From NCBI RefSeq assembly GCF_947504225.1, contig NZ_CANNGT010000003.1, positions 294,415 to 358,414 on the forward strand: 64,000 nucleotides of DNA. The letters are read 5' to 3'. The notes under the pieces are model-generated. The model was not told the origin of the DNA. It saw only the letters and a program-made list of their open reading frames with translations, and did not search any database. Below, in pieces: positions 26,900 to 36,775 of this stretch. The position numbers and the translations under genes are program-made. The stretch is from Brumimicrobium ulvae. Lineage in GTDB: Bacteria; Bacteroidota; Bacteroidia; Flavobacteriales_D; Crocinitomicaceae. How positions within the stretch are numbered: position 1 is the first letter of the stretch; each line of letters starts with the position of its first letter.

Positions 26900-29001
26900 G
26901 AAATTTATACATAACTACTTTAGCAGTGATTGTATCAATTAGTTTTGGGTACAGTCAAACCAATAAAAGTTTAATCCGTTCTGGAGATAAAGAAATGGAA
27001 ATGGAGAACTATGCTTCTGCCGTTTACTTTTATTCAATGGTAATTAACCGATTAGCAGGTGGAAATGAAGACCTGGCTTATCATCCATACAGTGTAGGAG
27101 CTTTTTATAAGTCTGACCCGAAAGGAGGACCAAAAGAATTTTTCCCACCGAAAAATCCTAAGAACGAAGATGAGCTTATTGTGCTTCATAAACTTTCAGA
27201 TGCCTATCGTTTAGCAAAAGATTACGAAAATGCAGAAAGATGGTATGCAGTAGCCGTTGAAAACGAAAAGGAAGAATTCCCTTACGTTGAATACTTTTAT
27301 GGCTATTCTTTAATGAAGAACGCTAAATATGAAGAGGCTAAAATTCAGTTTGAAAGAATGATCACCAAATTGAACAATCCTGAAAACTTATACCATAAGT
27401 TATCATTAGAAAAGATTGGAGATTGTAACTTCGCATTAGAAGATGAAGGAACACATTCTAAAGCTGAAATTAGACTTTTGGATCCTACTATTAACAGAGG
27501 AACAACCTCATTTGGTATGATGTACCATAAAGATGGATTGTTATTTTCTTCTGCAAGAATTGATTCAATGCTCCCTGAGGACTATGAAGCAGGCTATGAT
27601 ATGTATAATAGTGATGTTTACTTAACCAAAGCCAATAATGACGGAAGCTTTACGGAGCCATTATGGTTTGAAGGAAACGTTAACTCACCTTCTATCGAAG
27701 GAGGAGCAACTTTATCTCCAGACGGAAAAGCAATGTACTTCACACGTGTCAATCCAGAAAACCAAAGTGAAACTGGAATCTATGTTACACGATTCTTTAA
27801 TGGTCGTTGGACAGAACCATTTAAATTGGGGAAAGACATCAATTTAGATGGCTACAAATCAACAACGCCAAGTATGGCTGATGATGGAGTGACCTTATAC
27901 TATGCTTCTAATCGCCCCGGTGGATATGGAGGTATGGATATTTGGGTAACAACAATTAATCAAGATGGAGAAACGACAGAACCAAAAAACCTTGGTGATA
28001 ACATTAATACGGCACAAGATGAAGTGACGCCATTTTATCATCCAGAATCAAAAACACTATACTTCTCTTCAGAGGGGCATATTGGATTTGGTGGATTGGA
28101 TGTGTTTAAAACAACAATAAACATAATTACAGAATGGTGGGACAAACCAATCAATGTTGGAAAACCAATCAATTCAGAAAGAGATGATTCATATTTTGTT
28201 TGGGGAAAAGAAATGAACAAAGGTTACCTCTCTTCAGATAGAGGTGGGTGTAATGAATGTGATTCTGTGAGAACATTGAACATGCACTGTAATAACATTT
28301 ATGAGGTTACACGTCCAGAGGTGATTATTGGTATCAGTGGTTACGTTTACGATTTTGATACAGATGAAATCATTCCAAACGCACAGATTAATTTCAAAGA
28401 TATCCGTGGTGAAAAGGAGGACTTAATGATTACAGCAAATGAAGATGGGTATTACGAAACAACCCTTTCTATAAATCAAGAGTTTTTCATTAAATCAACA
28501 AAGAAGGATTACTTTGCCGACGCACAGATTGCAAACACTTTAGGTGTGGTTGAATCTACAAATTTGATACAAGACTTCTTTTTAACAAAGATTCCAACTG
28601 GGGAGATTGCCATAAAAGGAATAGAATATGACTTTGATGCGGCAACATTACGACCACAATCAAAAGTGGAATTGGATAAATTAGTTGAATTCTTGAACCT
28701 TAACTCAGGCTTAAAAATTGAAATCCGTTCACATACAGATGAAAGAGGAGCCGCAGAATACAACATGAAGCTTTCTCAACGAAGAGCACAAAGTGTTGTT
28801 GATTACCTTATCGACAAAGGAATTGCCTTAGAAAGACTCGTAGCACAAGGTAAAGGAGAAACTGAACCTGCTATAATCGTAATAGACAATAAAGATGTCG
28901 AATTAACTCCAGCATATATCAATGGACTTTCTGATGAAGATTTGCAAGAGCAATATCACCAAACAAATAGAAGAACGGCCTTTAAAGTATTAGCAAATTA
29001 A
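26896..29001 (+). CDS. OmpA-family protein with TPR and PD40 repeats
   Basis: 701 aa from the ATG at 26896, whose ATGA overlaps the stop of the PorP gene; an ATG at 26884 adds four residues. It has a signal peptide, TPR-like helices (about 25-160), PD40/WD40-like beta-propeller repeats (GGATLSPDGKAMYFTR, TLYYASNRPGGYGGMDIWVT), a carboxypeptidase-regulatory-like domain (VYDFDTDEIIPNAQINF), and a C-terminal OmpA peptidoglycan-binding domain (IEIRSHTDERGAAEYNMKLS). This three-gene set is the standard arrangement around T9SS type B cargo and would link the surface complex to peptidoglycan. Confidence 0.92.
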   Translation: MRNLYITTLAVIVSISFGYSQTNKSLIRSGDKEMEMENYASAVYFYSMVINRLAGGNEDLAYHPYSVGAFYKSDPKGGPKEFFPPKNPKNEDELIVLHKLSDAYRLAKDYENAERWYAVAVENEKEEFPYVEYFYGYSLMKNAKYEEAKIQFERMITKLNNPENLYHKLSLEKIGDCNFALEDEGTHSKAEIRLLDPTINRGTTSFGMMYHKDGLLFSSARIDSMLPEDYEAGYDMYNSDVYLTKANNDGSFTEPLWFEGNVNSPSIEGGATLSPDGKAMYFTRVNPENQSETGIYVTRFFNGRWTEPFKLGKDINLDGYKSTTPSMADDGVTLYYASNRPGGYGGMDIWVTTINQDGETTEPKNLGDNINTAQDEVTPFYHPESKTLYFSSEGHIGFGGLDVFKTTINIITEWWDKPINVGKPINSERDDSYFVWGKEMNKGYLSSDRGGCNECDSVRTLNMHCNNIYEVTRPEVIIGISGYVYDFDTDEIIPNAQINFKDIRGEKEDLMITANEDGYYETTLSINQEFFIKSTKKDYFADAQIANTLGVVESTNLIQDFFLTKIPTGEIAIKGIEYDFDAATLRPQSKVELDKLVEFLNLNSGLKIEIRSHTDERGAAEYNMKLSQRRAQSVVDYLIDKGIALERLVAQGKGETEPAIIVIDNKDVELTPAYINGLSDEDLQEQYHQTNRRTAFKVLAN

Positions 29002-29033
29002 TGCTCTATTTAAAAAATATAAAATTAAATACT

Positions 29034-29417
29034 ATGGAAGAAAACAAACAAGTTACAGATACATCAGTAGGTGTTATTGCTTACCTCACCTTAATCGGTT
29101 TTATTATCGCACTTATTTTGAACAACGATAAAAAAGACGAAGTTAAGTCTTTTGGAGCTTTTCATTTAAGGCAGTCTATTGGATTAATGATTTCAGGATT
29201 GATTTTAATGATTGGTCTTGTCATATTAACGGTAATCCTCACCCTAATTAGTCCAACACTTGCAATTACATTATCTGGTATTTTATACCCTGTAATCTAC
29301 CTCGGTATGTTAGCCTTATTGATCATTGGAATCATTAATGCTGCAAACGGAACAAAAAAAGAATTGCCTGTTGTTGGTCCGTTCATCACCAAAACTTTTG
29401 GAAAAGCATTTGAGTAG
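29034..29417 (+). CDS. Small DUF4870-type membrane protein
   Basis: 127 aa from the ATG at 29034 (an upstream in-frame ATG at 29001 overlaps the previous stop and adds 11 non-conserved residues). VGVIAYLTLIGFIIALI and FGAFHLRQSIGLMI match the DUF4870/Tic20-like pattern of three to four membrane segments with the HxRQ motif. Function unknown. Followed by a clear terminator. Confidence 0.85.
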   Translation: MEENKQVTDTSVGVIAYLTLIGFIIALILNNDKKDEVKSFGAFHLRQSIGLMISGLILMIGLVILTVILTLISPTLAITLSGILYPVIYLGMLALLIIGIINAANGTKKELPVVGPFITKTFGKAFE

Positions 29418-29444
29418 ATTTTTTTTTAAATACAACATATTGTG

Positions 29445-29473
29445 AACCACTTCAGCTTTGAAGTGGTTTTTTT
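29445..29473 (+). terminator. Rho-independent terminator
   Basis: A perfect stem AACCACTTCA / TGAAGTGGTT with a 4-nt loop and a T-run. It ends the operon just before the hisS promoter. Confidence 0.9.
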
Positions 29474-29474
29474 A

Positions 29475-29482
29475 TATTTTTG
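29475..29482 (+). promoter_or_regulatory. -7 box (TATTTTTG) for hisS-hutH
   Basis: An exact TAnnTTTG match starting two bases after the T-run of the preceding terminator and ending 16 nt before the hisS ATG at 29499. It excludes the in-frame ATG at 29442, which lies upstream of the terminator stem. Confidence 0.55.
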
Positions 29483-29498
29483 CCTAAAAGATTTTAAA

Positions 29499-30869
29499 AT
29501 GTCGCAAAAACCAAGTATTCCAAAAGGAACTCGAGATTTTCTTCCTTTCCAAGTAAACAGAAGAGAGTATATTTATGACACCATCAAAAGTGTTTTTAAA
29601 AAATATGGATTCGCTCCTATTCAAACTCCCTCTTTTGAGCATTCTTCAACACTTATGGGAAAGTATGGTGATGAAGGAGATCGTTTGATTTTTAGAATAC
29701 TGAACTCAGGAGACAAAGTAAAAAAAGCAGATCTGAACGCACTTGAAGATGGAAACCTACCCAAGTTTGCTAATTCACTTGCTGAAAAAGCCTTGCGTTA
29801 TGATTTAACTGTTCCTTTTGCAAGGTTTGTTGTACAGCACCAAAACGATTTGACTTTTCCTTTCAAACGTTATCAAATCCAACCTGTGTGGAGAGCTGAC
29901 CGTCCTCAAAAAGGAAGGTATCAAGAGTTTTATCAATGTGACGCAGATGTAGTGGGTAGCGACTCACTTTTATTTGAGGTAGACTTCATTCAGATTTTTG
30001 ATGAAGTCCTTTCTGATTTAAAAATTCCAGACTTTACCATTCAAATCAATAACCGTAAAATTCTTTCTGGAATTGCAGAAGTAACTGGCGAGGAAGATAA
30101 AATCATCGACATTACAGTAGCCATTGACAAACTTGACAAAATAGGTGAAGATGGTGTGGTGAAAGAATTATTAGAGAAAGAAGTAAGTCAAGCTGCAATT
30201 GACCAAATCAAGCCTTTGTTCAGTCTTACTGGAGAGACACAAAAGATGCTTGACTTCATGCGCGAATTCCTTGCCAGCAGTGAAGTGGGGATGAAAGGGA
30301 TTGAAGAATTAGAATATGTTTTTGCTAAAACTGAAATCTTAGGCCTGCGCAATGCAAAGTTAGACTTCGATGTTACCTTGGCCAGAGGGTTAAATTACTA
30401 TACAGGAGCTATTTTTGAAGTCAAGGCGATCGGAGTAAAGATGGGTTCTATTTGTGGAGGTGGTCGTTATGATGACCTCACAGGACTTTTCGGAATGAAG
30501 AACTTATCAGGAGTAGGAATTTCATTTGGTGCAGATAGAATTTACGATGTGTTAACGGAATTAGAGTTATTCCCGGAAAACATTAACCAAACCCTAGAGT
30601 TTTTATTCATCAATTTTGGTGAAAAAGAAGCTGATTTTGCACTTCCTATTCTTCAAAAACTAAGAAACGCTTCAGTTCCTTCAGAAATGTATCCTGAAAG
30701 CGCAAAACTAAAAAAGCAGTTTAAATATGCAGATGATAAAAATGCAAAGCATACTGTGGTAATTGGTGAAAGCGAAATAAAAAATAATGAAGTAACCGTT
30801 AAAGAAATGCAATCTGGAGAGCAAGTAACAATGTCTGTAGATGATTTCATAACAAAATATTGTGCATAA
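29499..30869 (+). CDS. hisS: Histidine-tRNA ligase
   Basis: 456 aa class II aminoacyl-tRNA synthetase. Class II motif 2 is RYQIQPVWRADRPQKGRYQE. The histidine-specific motifs are LARGLNYYTGAIFEV and GGGRYDDLTGLFG, and motif 3 is GVGISFGADRIYDV. A C-terminal anticodon-binding domain follows. The stop codon overlaps the start of hutH (TAATG), so the two are translationally coupled. Confidence 0.97.
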   Translation: MSQKPSIPKGTRDFLPFQVNRREYIYDTIKSVFKKYGFAPIQTPSFEHSSTLMGKYGDEGDRLIFRILNSGDKVKKADLNALEDGNLPKFANSLAEKALRYDLTVPFARFVVQHQNDLTFPFKRYQIQPVWRADRPQKGRYQEFYQCDADVVGSDSLLFEVDFIQIFDEVLSDLKIPDFTIQINNRKILSGIAEVTGEEDKIIDITVAIDKLDKIGEDGVVKELLEKEVSQAAIDQIKPLFSLTGETQKMLDFMREFLASSEVGMKGIEELEYVFAKTEILGLRNAKLDFDVTLARGLNYYTGAIFEVKAIGVKMGSICGGGRYDDLTGLFGMKNLSGVGISFGADRIYDVLTELELFPENINQTLEFLFINFGEKEADFALPILQKLRNASVPSEMYPESAKLKKQFKYADDKNAKHTVVIGESEIKNNEVTVKEMQSGEQVTMSVDDFITKYCA

Positions 30870-32365
30870 TGAAAGTAATAGTCCTTGATCATCAGCAATT
30901 CGAGATAGACGAATTATTCCAATTTATCCGTTCAAGAAACAAAGTTGAATTAGGAGAGAATGCAAGAAAAGCCATTTTAAAATGTCGTGAATACTTAAAC
31001 GACAAAATGGAAAACACCGAAGGAAATATTTACGGTATAAATACTGGATTTGGTTCGCTTTATGACCAATCAATTTCTAAAGAAGACCTGGCCAAATTAC
31101 AAGTGAACTTAGTACGCTCTCATGCCTGTGGTACGGGAGAAGAAACTCCGAGCAACATTGTAAGAACAATGCTTTTATTCAAAGCTATTGGACTGCATTA
31201 CGGTCATTCGGGTGTTCAATTGGAAACTGTTGAAAGGCTGCTTTACTTTTATAACCATGACATCATCCCTGTAGTGTATGAACAAGGTAGTTTAGGAGCA
31301 TCAGGAGATTTATCACCATTGGCACATATTGCCCTTGCACTTATTGGTGAAGGTGAAGTCTACTACAAAGGAAAAAGAATGTCAACAGCTGAAGTATTAA
31401 CTTCATTAGACCTCTCTCCTATTCAATTGCAATCAAAAGAAGGATTGGCCTTGTTGAATGGAACTCAATTCATGAGTGCTTACCTTGCGCATTCTGTATA
31501 CGAAGGAAAACAGATTTTGAAACAAGCCAATATTAATGCAGCAATGTCATTAGAAGCTTATGATGGAAGAATAGATCCCTTCACACCTTCTGTCAACAAA
31601 ATCAGAAATCAAGCTGGACAAATAAAAACGGCAGAAGCCATTCGTGGTATATTAGCAGGGAGTCAATTCATCACTCAAGAAAAAGTACATGTCCAAGACC
31701 CTTATAGTTTCCGTTGTGTACCTCAAGTACATGGCGCAAGTTGGGATACTTTAGACCATGCTGAGCAAGTAGTGACTAGAGAAATCAATGCGGTAACAGA
31801 TAATCCGACCATTTTCCCCGATGAAGACTTAATTGTTTCTGCAGGTAACTTTCATGGACAACCATTAGCCTTAGCACTAGACTTTCTTGCAATTGCCTTA
31901 GCAGAATTAGGGAATATTTCTGAACGTCGAATTTATAAACTCATGGGCGGAATGCGAGGATTACCAGCTTTCTTAGTTGCCCAACCAGGACTCAACAGCG
32001 GATTTATGATTGCACAATACACCGCAGCTTCCATTGTTAGTCAAAATAAACAATTGTGCACACCGGCATCAGTCGACTCGATTGACTCATCAAACGGTCA
32101 AGAAGACCATGTAAGTATGGGTGCCAATGCTGCTACAAAATTATATCGTGTAGTTGAAAACCTTTGGCAGATTTTAGGAATAGAATTAATGACCGCTTCA
32201 CAAGGAGTAGAATTTAAAGGGGTAGAAAAAACCAGTTCTGTTTTGAAAGATGCCCATCAGGACTTCAGAAAAGCTGTACCTTTCATCAAGGAAGATGAAT
32301 ATATGTCTACTTACCTCAGAACAAGTAAAGATTACGTTAAAAAAAGTAATAACTCAACATTATAA
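30869..32365 (+). CDS. hutH: Histidine ammonia-lyase
   Basis: 498 aa. Converts histidine to urocanate plus ammonia. The Ala-Ser-Gly triplet that cyclises to the MIO cofactor is in GSLGASGDLSPLAHIAL. Other conserved blocks are INTGFGSLYD and DNPTIFPDEDLIVSAGNFHG. No other hut genes are nearby. Its coupling to hisS places histidine use and histidine breakdown under one promoter, which is unusual. Confidence 0.96.
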   Translation: MKVIVLDHQQFEIDELFQFIRSRNKVELGENARKAILKCREYLNDKMENTEGNIYGINTGFGSLYDQSISKEDLAKLQVNLVRSHACGTGEETPSNIVRTMLLFKAIGLHYGHSGVQLETVERLLYFYNHDIIPVVYEQGSLGASGDLSPLAHIALALIGEGEVYYKGKRMSTAEVLTSLDLSPIQLQSKEGLALLNGTQFMSAYLAHSVYEGKQILKQANINAAMSLEAYDGRIDPFTPSVNKIRNQAGQIKTAEAIRGILAGSQFITQEKVHVQDPYSFRCVPQVHGASWDTLDHAEQVVTREINAVTDNPTIFPDEDLIVSAGNFHGQPLALALDFLAIALAELGNISERRIYKLMGGMRGLPAFLVAQPGLNSGFMIAQYTAASIVSQNKQLCTPASVDSIDSSNGQEDHVSMGANAATKLYRVVENLWQILGIELMTASQGVEFKGVEKTSSVLKDAHQDFRKAVPFIKEDEYMSTYLRTSKDYVKKSNNSTL

Positions 32366-32405
32366 TTGGTCAATCGGCCGCAATAAACACTAAAACAAGA
32401 ATGCT

Positions 32406-32915
32406 ATGGAAGAATTAACAACAGAAACACAAGCTAAAAGACCCGTTTTACTAACTGTTCTTGTAATCCTAAGTGCTATATACATTATCGGTAGTCTTTT
32501 GGCTGTAACTAGTGCATTAATTAGTGGTCCACTCTCTGAGGAAGCCTTAGAAACAGAGTTGGAAGGGCTTTACGGATTATCCGCTGAACTGAGTGCTAAT
32601 GGTGCTGGAGAGCAATTAGCCGGCATGGCCAATACGATAATTGATAACGCAGTGTACATTAACAATGAGGTTTTTATGTTGTCACACACCTTATCCTTAA
32701 TTACTTTAATCATTGGAGCAATTGGAGTTTTCATGATGTTCAACCTCAAAAAGATAGGATTTCACCTCTACGTGATTTATAGTTTGCTGCCTATTATTAC
32801 AATGTACATAATTACGCCGATGGAACTAATCATCACTTTTTCAGTCATCTCAGCGGTTGTTCTTGCAGCGCTTTTCTCCGTACTTTATGGCCTGAATTTA
32901 AAGCACATGAAATAA
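32406..32915 (+). CDS. Hypothetical membrane protein
   Basis: 169 aa with four predicted membrane segments (about 17-38, 90-110, 118-135, 140-165) and a charged loop between the first two. No family recognised. It is 40 bp after hutH in the same direction and could be the last gene of that operon. Confidence 0.65.
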   Translation: MEELTTETQAKRPVLLTVLVILSAIYIIGSLLAVTSALISGPLSEEALETELEGLYGLSAELSANGAGEQLAGMANTIIDNAVYINNEVFMLSHTLSLITLIIGAIGVFMMFNLKKIGFHLYVIYSLLPIITMYIITPMELIITFSVISAVVLAALFSVLYGLNLKHMK

Positions 32916-32924
32916 ACGCAACTT

Positions 32925-34094
32925 TTACTTGCTCACTTTATTATTGAATTGACGAAGTCTATATTTAATTAAATATACAAACGCCAGTACACTTCCTGTA
33001 AAAGCTAGGCCAGCGCCTACCAACATTGGGGTGTTGTAGGCCAATCCCAAACCGATAGGAATAGCACCAAAATACGCCCCTATACTATTTCCAATATTAA
33101 AGGCCGCTTGTCCAGCCGAAGCTGCTAATGTTTCTGCTCCTTCGGCGCTATTGATCAACATCATTTGCAAACTAGAGCCAATACTAAATGCCACTGCTCC
33201 AGTTAAAAAAGCCATAGGATAAGCAGCCCATTCTACCGAAGAAATAAAATACCCAAAGACCAATACAAGGGCCATTGCCATAAAAGAATACATTGCTGCT
33301 TTTGTAGGAATCACGGTATCGGCAAGTTTCCCTCCGATTAGATTTCCAATGAACATTCCTAAACCGACCAAAAACATTATGATGGGCACATTCCCTTCAT
33401 CAACTCCAGACACTTTTGTTACCAAAGGTCCGATATAGCTGATCCAAGCAAACAAACCACCCGTTCCTATCGAAATTACAGCAATAATCAACCACGCTTC
33501 TTTTCGTCCGAAGTAATTCATTTGTTTACGGATATTGATGGTAGGTTTTTCAATTACAGGCAACCAAAAATAAATACTAACTGCCGTAACAAGTCCCAAC
33601 AGGCTAATTACACCATAAGTAATTCTCCATGAAAAATGATGTCCCACATAGGTTCCCAAAGGAATTCCAGCGAGATTTGCCAAGGTCATTCCAGTAAACA
33701 TTGCAGCGATGGCTTGCGCTTCTCTTCCTGGCTTAGCGAGTTTTGCAGCGACCACCGAACCAACGCCAAAAAACGCTCCATGAGGTAAGCCAGAAACAAA
33801 CCGAGAGATGTAAAGACTCCAGCCGTTTGGCGCCATGGAAAAGATGCCATTGAATAAAAAGAACATGAGCATCAAATAGATCAACACTTTTTTAGGGGGA
33901 ACATTTGCTGTAGCGATTACTAAAGTTGGCGCACCCACAACAACTCCCAGGGCATATAAGCCAATCAAGTTACTGGCCTCAGGAATGCTGATGTTTACAT
34001 CTTTGGCAATATCCATGAGTAAACCCATCATATTGAATTCAGTCATTCCTATTGCTAACCCTCCGAAAGCTAATGCGATTAAGCCCTTGTTCAT
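32925..34094 (-). CDS. MFS transporter (AraJ/sugar-efflux type)
   Basis: 389 aa with 12 membrane segments. The first loop and helices (GMTEFNMMGLLMDIAKDVNI, SRFVSGLPHGAFFGVGSVVA) match the AraJ/PbuE-like DHA1 drug and metabolite efflux branch. Substrate not predictable. Convergent with the preceding gene. Confidence 0.9.
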   Translation of the reverse strand: MNKGLIALAFGGLAIGMTEFNMMGLLMDIAKDVNISIPEASNLIGLYALGVVVGAPTLVIATANVPPKKVLIYLMLMFFLFNGIFSMAPNGWSLYISRFVSGLPHGAFFGVGSVVAAKLAKPGREAQAIAAMFTGMTLANLAGIPLGTYVGHHFSWRITYGVISLLGLVTAVSIYFWLPVIEKPTINIRKQMNYFGRKEAWLIIAVISIGTGGLFAWISYIGPLVTKVSGVDEGNVPIIMFLVGLGMFIGNLIGGKLADTVIPTKAAMYSFMAMALVLVFGYFISSVEWAAYPMAFLTGAVAFSIGSSLQMMLINSAEGAETLAASAGQAAFNIGNSIGAYFGAIPIGLGLAYNTPMLVGAGLAFTGSVLAFVYLIKYRLRQFNNKVSK

Positions 34095-34119
34095 CTATCT
34101 TGCTGTCTTTTAAAAAATG

Positions 34120-34127
34120 CAAAGATA
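34120..34127 (-). promoter_or_regulatory. -7 box (TATCTTTG) for the MFS gene
   Basis: An exact TAnnTTTG match on the minus strand, 25 nt before the MFS start codon. Confidence 0.5.
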
Positions 34128-34566
34128 CCTATTAAAAAAGGTCTTAAATCAATTCTTAACAAGAAGTTAAGTATTTCATTTATATAAATGATAGGCAAAA
34201 TTTAGAACCGACAAAAAAATTGAATTATTCTGAAATTGGTTTTAGGTGAATTAGGCGCTTTATGAACTTTTTAGGGGTAGTTGAAGAAAATATTAAGAAC
34301 GTTATACAATTGGGTTGGGCTTCAGGTTAACCTTAAAAATGCGTTTATGAATTTTCAAATCCAAAATCTTCGGCGCTTTTTAATATTATAGATTTGTATT
34401 TTTATTTATTTATCTACACCAAGGGCTCTCGTCCTTATTTAAACAACAACAAAGTCATTAATGAATTGAAAATGTGTATCCTACACAAAAAAAACCAACT
34501 TTCTTTTTCGTAATTCAACAATAATTTAATTACATTAGATTAAACTCAACAAATTAGAGGTGCAAA
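34128..34566. other. Gene-free divergent region
   Basis: AT-rich, no reading frame of note. It contains a short hairpin CTTAAC/GTTAAG near 34155. AGAGGTGC, just before the ATG at 34567, is the only purine-rich candidate ribosome-binding site. Confidence 0.35.
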
Positions 34567-35346
34567 ATGGCGAATATTCAAAATATTGAAAATGAAATCC
34601 TAAGGCTTAGGGAAGAATTAAAAACACATCGCCTCTACAAGAATTTAAATGACATTTCTGATGTACAAGTATTTATGGAGTGTCATGTCTTTGCGGTTTG
34701 GGATTTTATGTCTTTATTAAAATCACTTCAAAGGGATTTGACGAACATAAATGTACCATGGATTCCTGCACAAAACTCTGATGTAGCAAGATTTGTCAAC
34801 GAGATCGTTTACGAAGAAGAAAGTGATGTCAATGAGTTAGGAGAGGCAAAAAGTCATTTTGAAATGTACCTCGATGCCATGCATCAAATTAATGCTGATA
34901 CTTCTAAGATTGAAGAATTTATTGCGCATTTAAAAAAGGGGTGTTCTGTTCAAAATGCACTTGAAGAAGTAAAGATAGATGACAGAGTTGCTGAATTTGT
35001 AAACTTTTCATTTTCTGTGATCGATACAAAGCAAGCACACATTGTGGCTTCTGCTTTTACCTTCGGGAGAGAGGGAATTATTCCAGATATGTTTATCGAA
35101 ATTTTACAAAAAGGAAATCCAGAAAATCAATCCTACAACAAACTTACTTACTATCTTCAACGCCATGTTGATTTAGATGGGGATGGACATGGCCCTTCCT
35201 CCCATAAAATGGTCTCTGAACTTTGTGGTGATGATGAGCAAAAGTGGCAAGCAGCCGTATCTATTGCCAAAAAAGCTTTAGAACAAAGAATATCACTTTG
35301 GAATGCCATTGACGATTTAATTACAATGAAAAACAATAACGTATAA
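34567..35346 (+). CDS. DUF3050 family protein (heme-oxygenase-like fold)
   Basis: 259 aa, cytosolic. [18 protein letters not shown] and [20 protein letters not shown] match the DUF3050 family, which belongs to the heme-oxygenase-like diiron/heme superfamily; the conserved acidic and histidine residues ([26 protein letters not shown]) are present. Biochemical activity unknown. First of a run of small plus-strand genes with tight spacing. Confidence 0.85.
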   Translation: MANIQNIENEILRLREELKTHRLYKNLNDISDVQVFMECHVFAVWDFMSLLKSLQRDLTNINVPWIPAQNSDVARFVNEIVYEEESDVNELGEAKSHFEMYLDAMHQINADTSKIEEFIAHLKKGCSVQNALEEVKIDDRVAEFVNFSFSVIDTKQAHIVASAFTFGREGIIPDMFIEILQKGNPENQSYNKLTYYLQRHVDLDGDGHGPSSHKMVSELCGDDEQKWQAAVSIAKKALEQRISLWNAIDDLITMKNNNV

Positions 35347-35349
35347 TTT

Positions 35350-35772
35350 ATGACCTTTAACTACTCCATTTGTCACCCCGATAAAGAACTTATCGAATAT
35401 CCTACTGAATTAATTGATGCACAAAAAGCCATTGAATTGGCTAAGACTTATCCTTGGAAAGAACAGCTTCAACTATGTGATGAACTCCCTGATGCAAAAA
35501 TATATTATAGTCCATCTTTAGATTTTAAAAATACCCAAGGAAAGAGTTCCTTTGGAATAACAGCTGATGAATTAGATAATTCAGGGGTTCCAAAATTCTC
35601 CCTCTGGTACAGTAGACCCATAAAAGTGAGACTGTTATTTGGGCTTTTAGGACAAACTGAACGCATGTTAACCAGTGATTTATCTTCTTATACTTTAGAA
35701 GAGGCACTCCAATATTTAAAGTACTTCCTAGACGGAAATAAAGAAAAAATTGAAGCACTATACAAAGCATAA
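35350..35772 (+). CDS. Conserved hypothetical protein
   Basis: 140 aa without signal or membrane segments. I do not recognise the family. The central SKFSLWYSRP-like stretch and the C-terminal SYTLEEALQYLKYFLDG are the most structured parts. It lies 3 nt after the DUF3050 gene and shares one base with the next start, so it sits inside one operon. Confidence 0.6.
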   Translation: MTFNYSICHPDKELIEYPTELIDAQKAIELAKTYPWKEQLQLCDELPDAKIYYSPSLDFKNTQGKSSFGITADELDNSGVPKFSLWYSRPIKVRLLFGLLGQTERMLTSDLSSYTLEEALQYLKYFLDGNKEKIEALYKA

Positions 35773-36317
35773 TGGACAATAAAATAGCATTGCTTCGCGG
35801 AATTAATGTTGGTGGAAAGAAGAAAATTCTGATGGCTGATTTAAAAGAATTATTTATCCAATTAGGGTGTAAACAAGTTAAGACTTACATTCAAAGTGGC
35901 AATGTTCTTTTTGAATCTATTGAGGACAATTCTCAACTTGCTGATCAAATTATAATAGCCATCCAAAAAAAGTTTGATTTTGATGTCCCTGTCATTCTCC
36001 TTTCTAAAGCGGAATTAATCGAAGCTTATACCTCGAACCCTTTCCTTTCAGAAAACATAGAGATGGGGAAATTACATCTTACTTTTTTAAAAGAGCAACC
36101 CACTGCAGAAGCTATTGAACAGCTTAAATCAATGGATTTAAAACAAGACCGTTTTGAAATCATAGCGAAAAATCTCTACATTCATTGTGAAGGCAAATTT
36201 CATAAAACGAAATTAACCAGTGCTGTAATCGAACGAAAACTCAACACTCAAACCACAACAAGGAACTGGAAAACGGTAACAAAACTGGTGGAACTTTGCC
36301 AGAATCATGGAGAATAA
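35772..36317 (+). CDS. DUF1697 family protein
   Basis: 181 aa. The start IALLRGINVGGKKKILMADL and VKTYIQSGNVLFES are diagnostic of DUF1697 (two ferredoxin-like repeats, function unknown). The C-terminal NTQTTTRNWKTVTKLVEL is also typical. Its start overlaps the previous stop (TAATG). Confidence 0.92.
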   Translation: MDNKIALLRGINVGGKKKILMADLKELFIQLGCKQVKTYIQSGNVLFESIEDNSQLADQIIIAIQKKFDFDVPVILLSKAELIEAYTSNPFLSENIEMGKLHLTFLKEQPTAEAIEQLKSMDLKQDRFEIIAKNLYIHCEGKFHKTKLTSAVIERKLNTQTTTRNWKTVTKLVELCQNHGE

Positions 36318-36385
36318 AAAATAAAGTCGTATCTTTCTTTACCTCATCCCTCTAGAATCAAATCATTCAATAAATACACCAAACA

Positions 36386-36751
36386 ATGGACATTCAAAAG
36401 ATTGCAGAATTCTTCTCATTAGGAAAGTTTCACAAGGTTATCAAACACCTAAGTGATGACATAGTCTGGAATGTTGTTGGAGGAAGAACCTTTAAAGGCA
36501 AGGTAGCTGTGATTAAAGATTGTGAACAAACAGAACGTTACTTTCAATCTGTAGATACTGATTTTAAAATCATAGACCGTATTGTAGACAATAACAAAAT
36601 CGCCATTACAGGAACCGCTAAGATTAGCAAGAACGGTAAACGCATCGATTTTTCATACGCCTGCGATGTTTTTGAATTCAATGAAGATCAAAAAATCACC
36701 AAGATTACCTCCTACTGTATTTCAGAACACGAAGATGTGACAACGTTTTAA
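36386..36751 (+). CDS. NTF2-like (SnoaL-type) protein
   Basis: 121 aa, the length of a single cone-shaped alpha+beta NTF2-like domain. DDIVWNVVGGRTFKGKVAV and the terminal ITKITSYCISEH strand fit nuclear-transport-factor-2 family members. Ligand or enzyme activity is not predictable. Convergent with the DUF5522 gene, 24 bp apart. Confidence 0.75.
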   Translation: MDIQKIAEFFSLGKFHKVIKHLSDDIVWNVVGGRTFKGKVAVIKDCEQTERYFQSVDTDFKIIDRIVDNNKIAITGTAKISKNGKRIDFSYACDVFEFNEDQKITKITSYCISEHEDVTTF

Positions 36752-36775
36752 GTTCTTATCAATTGAACTTAGTGA

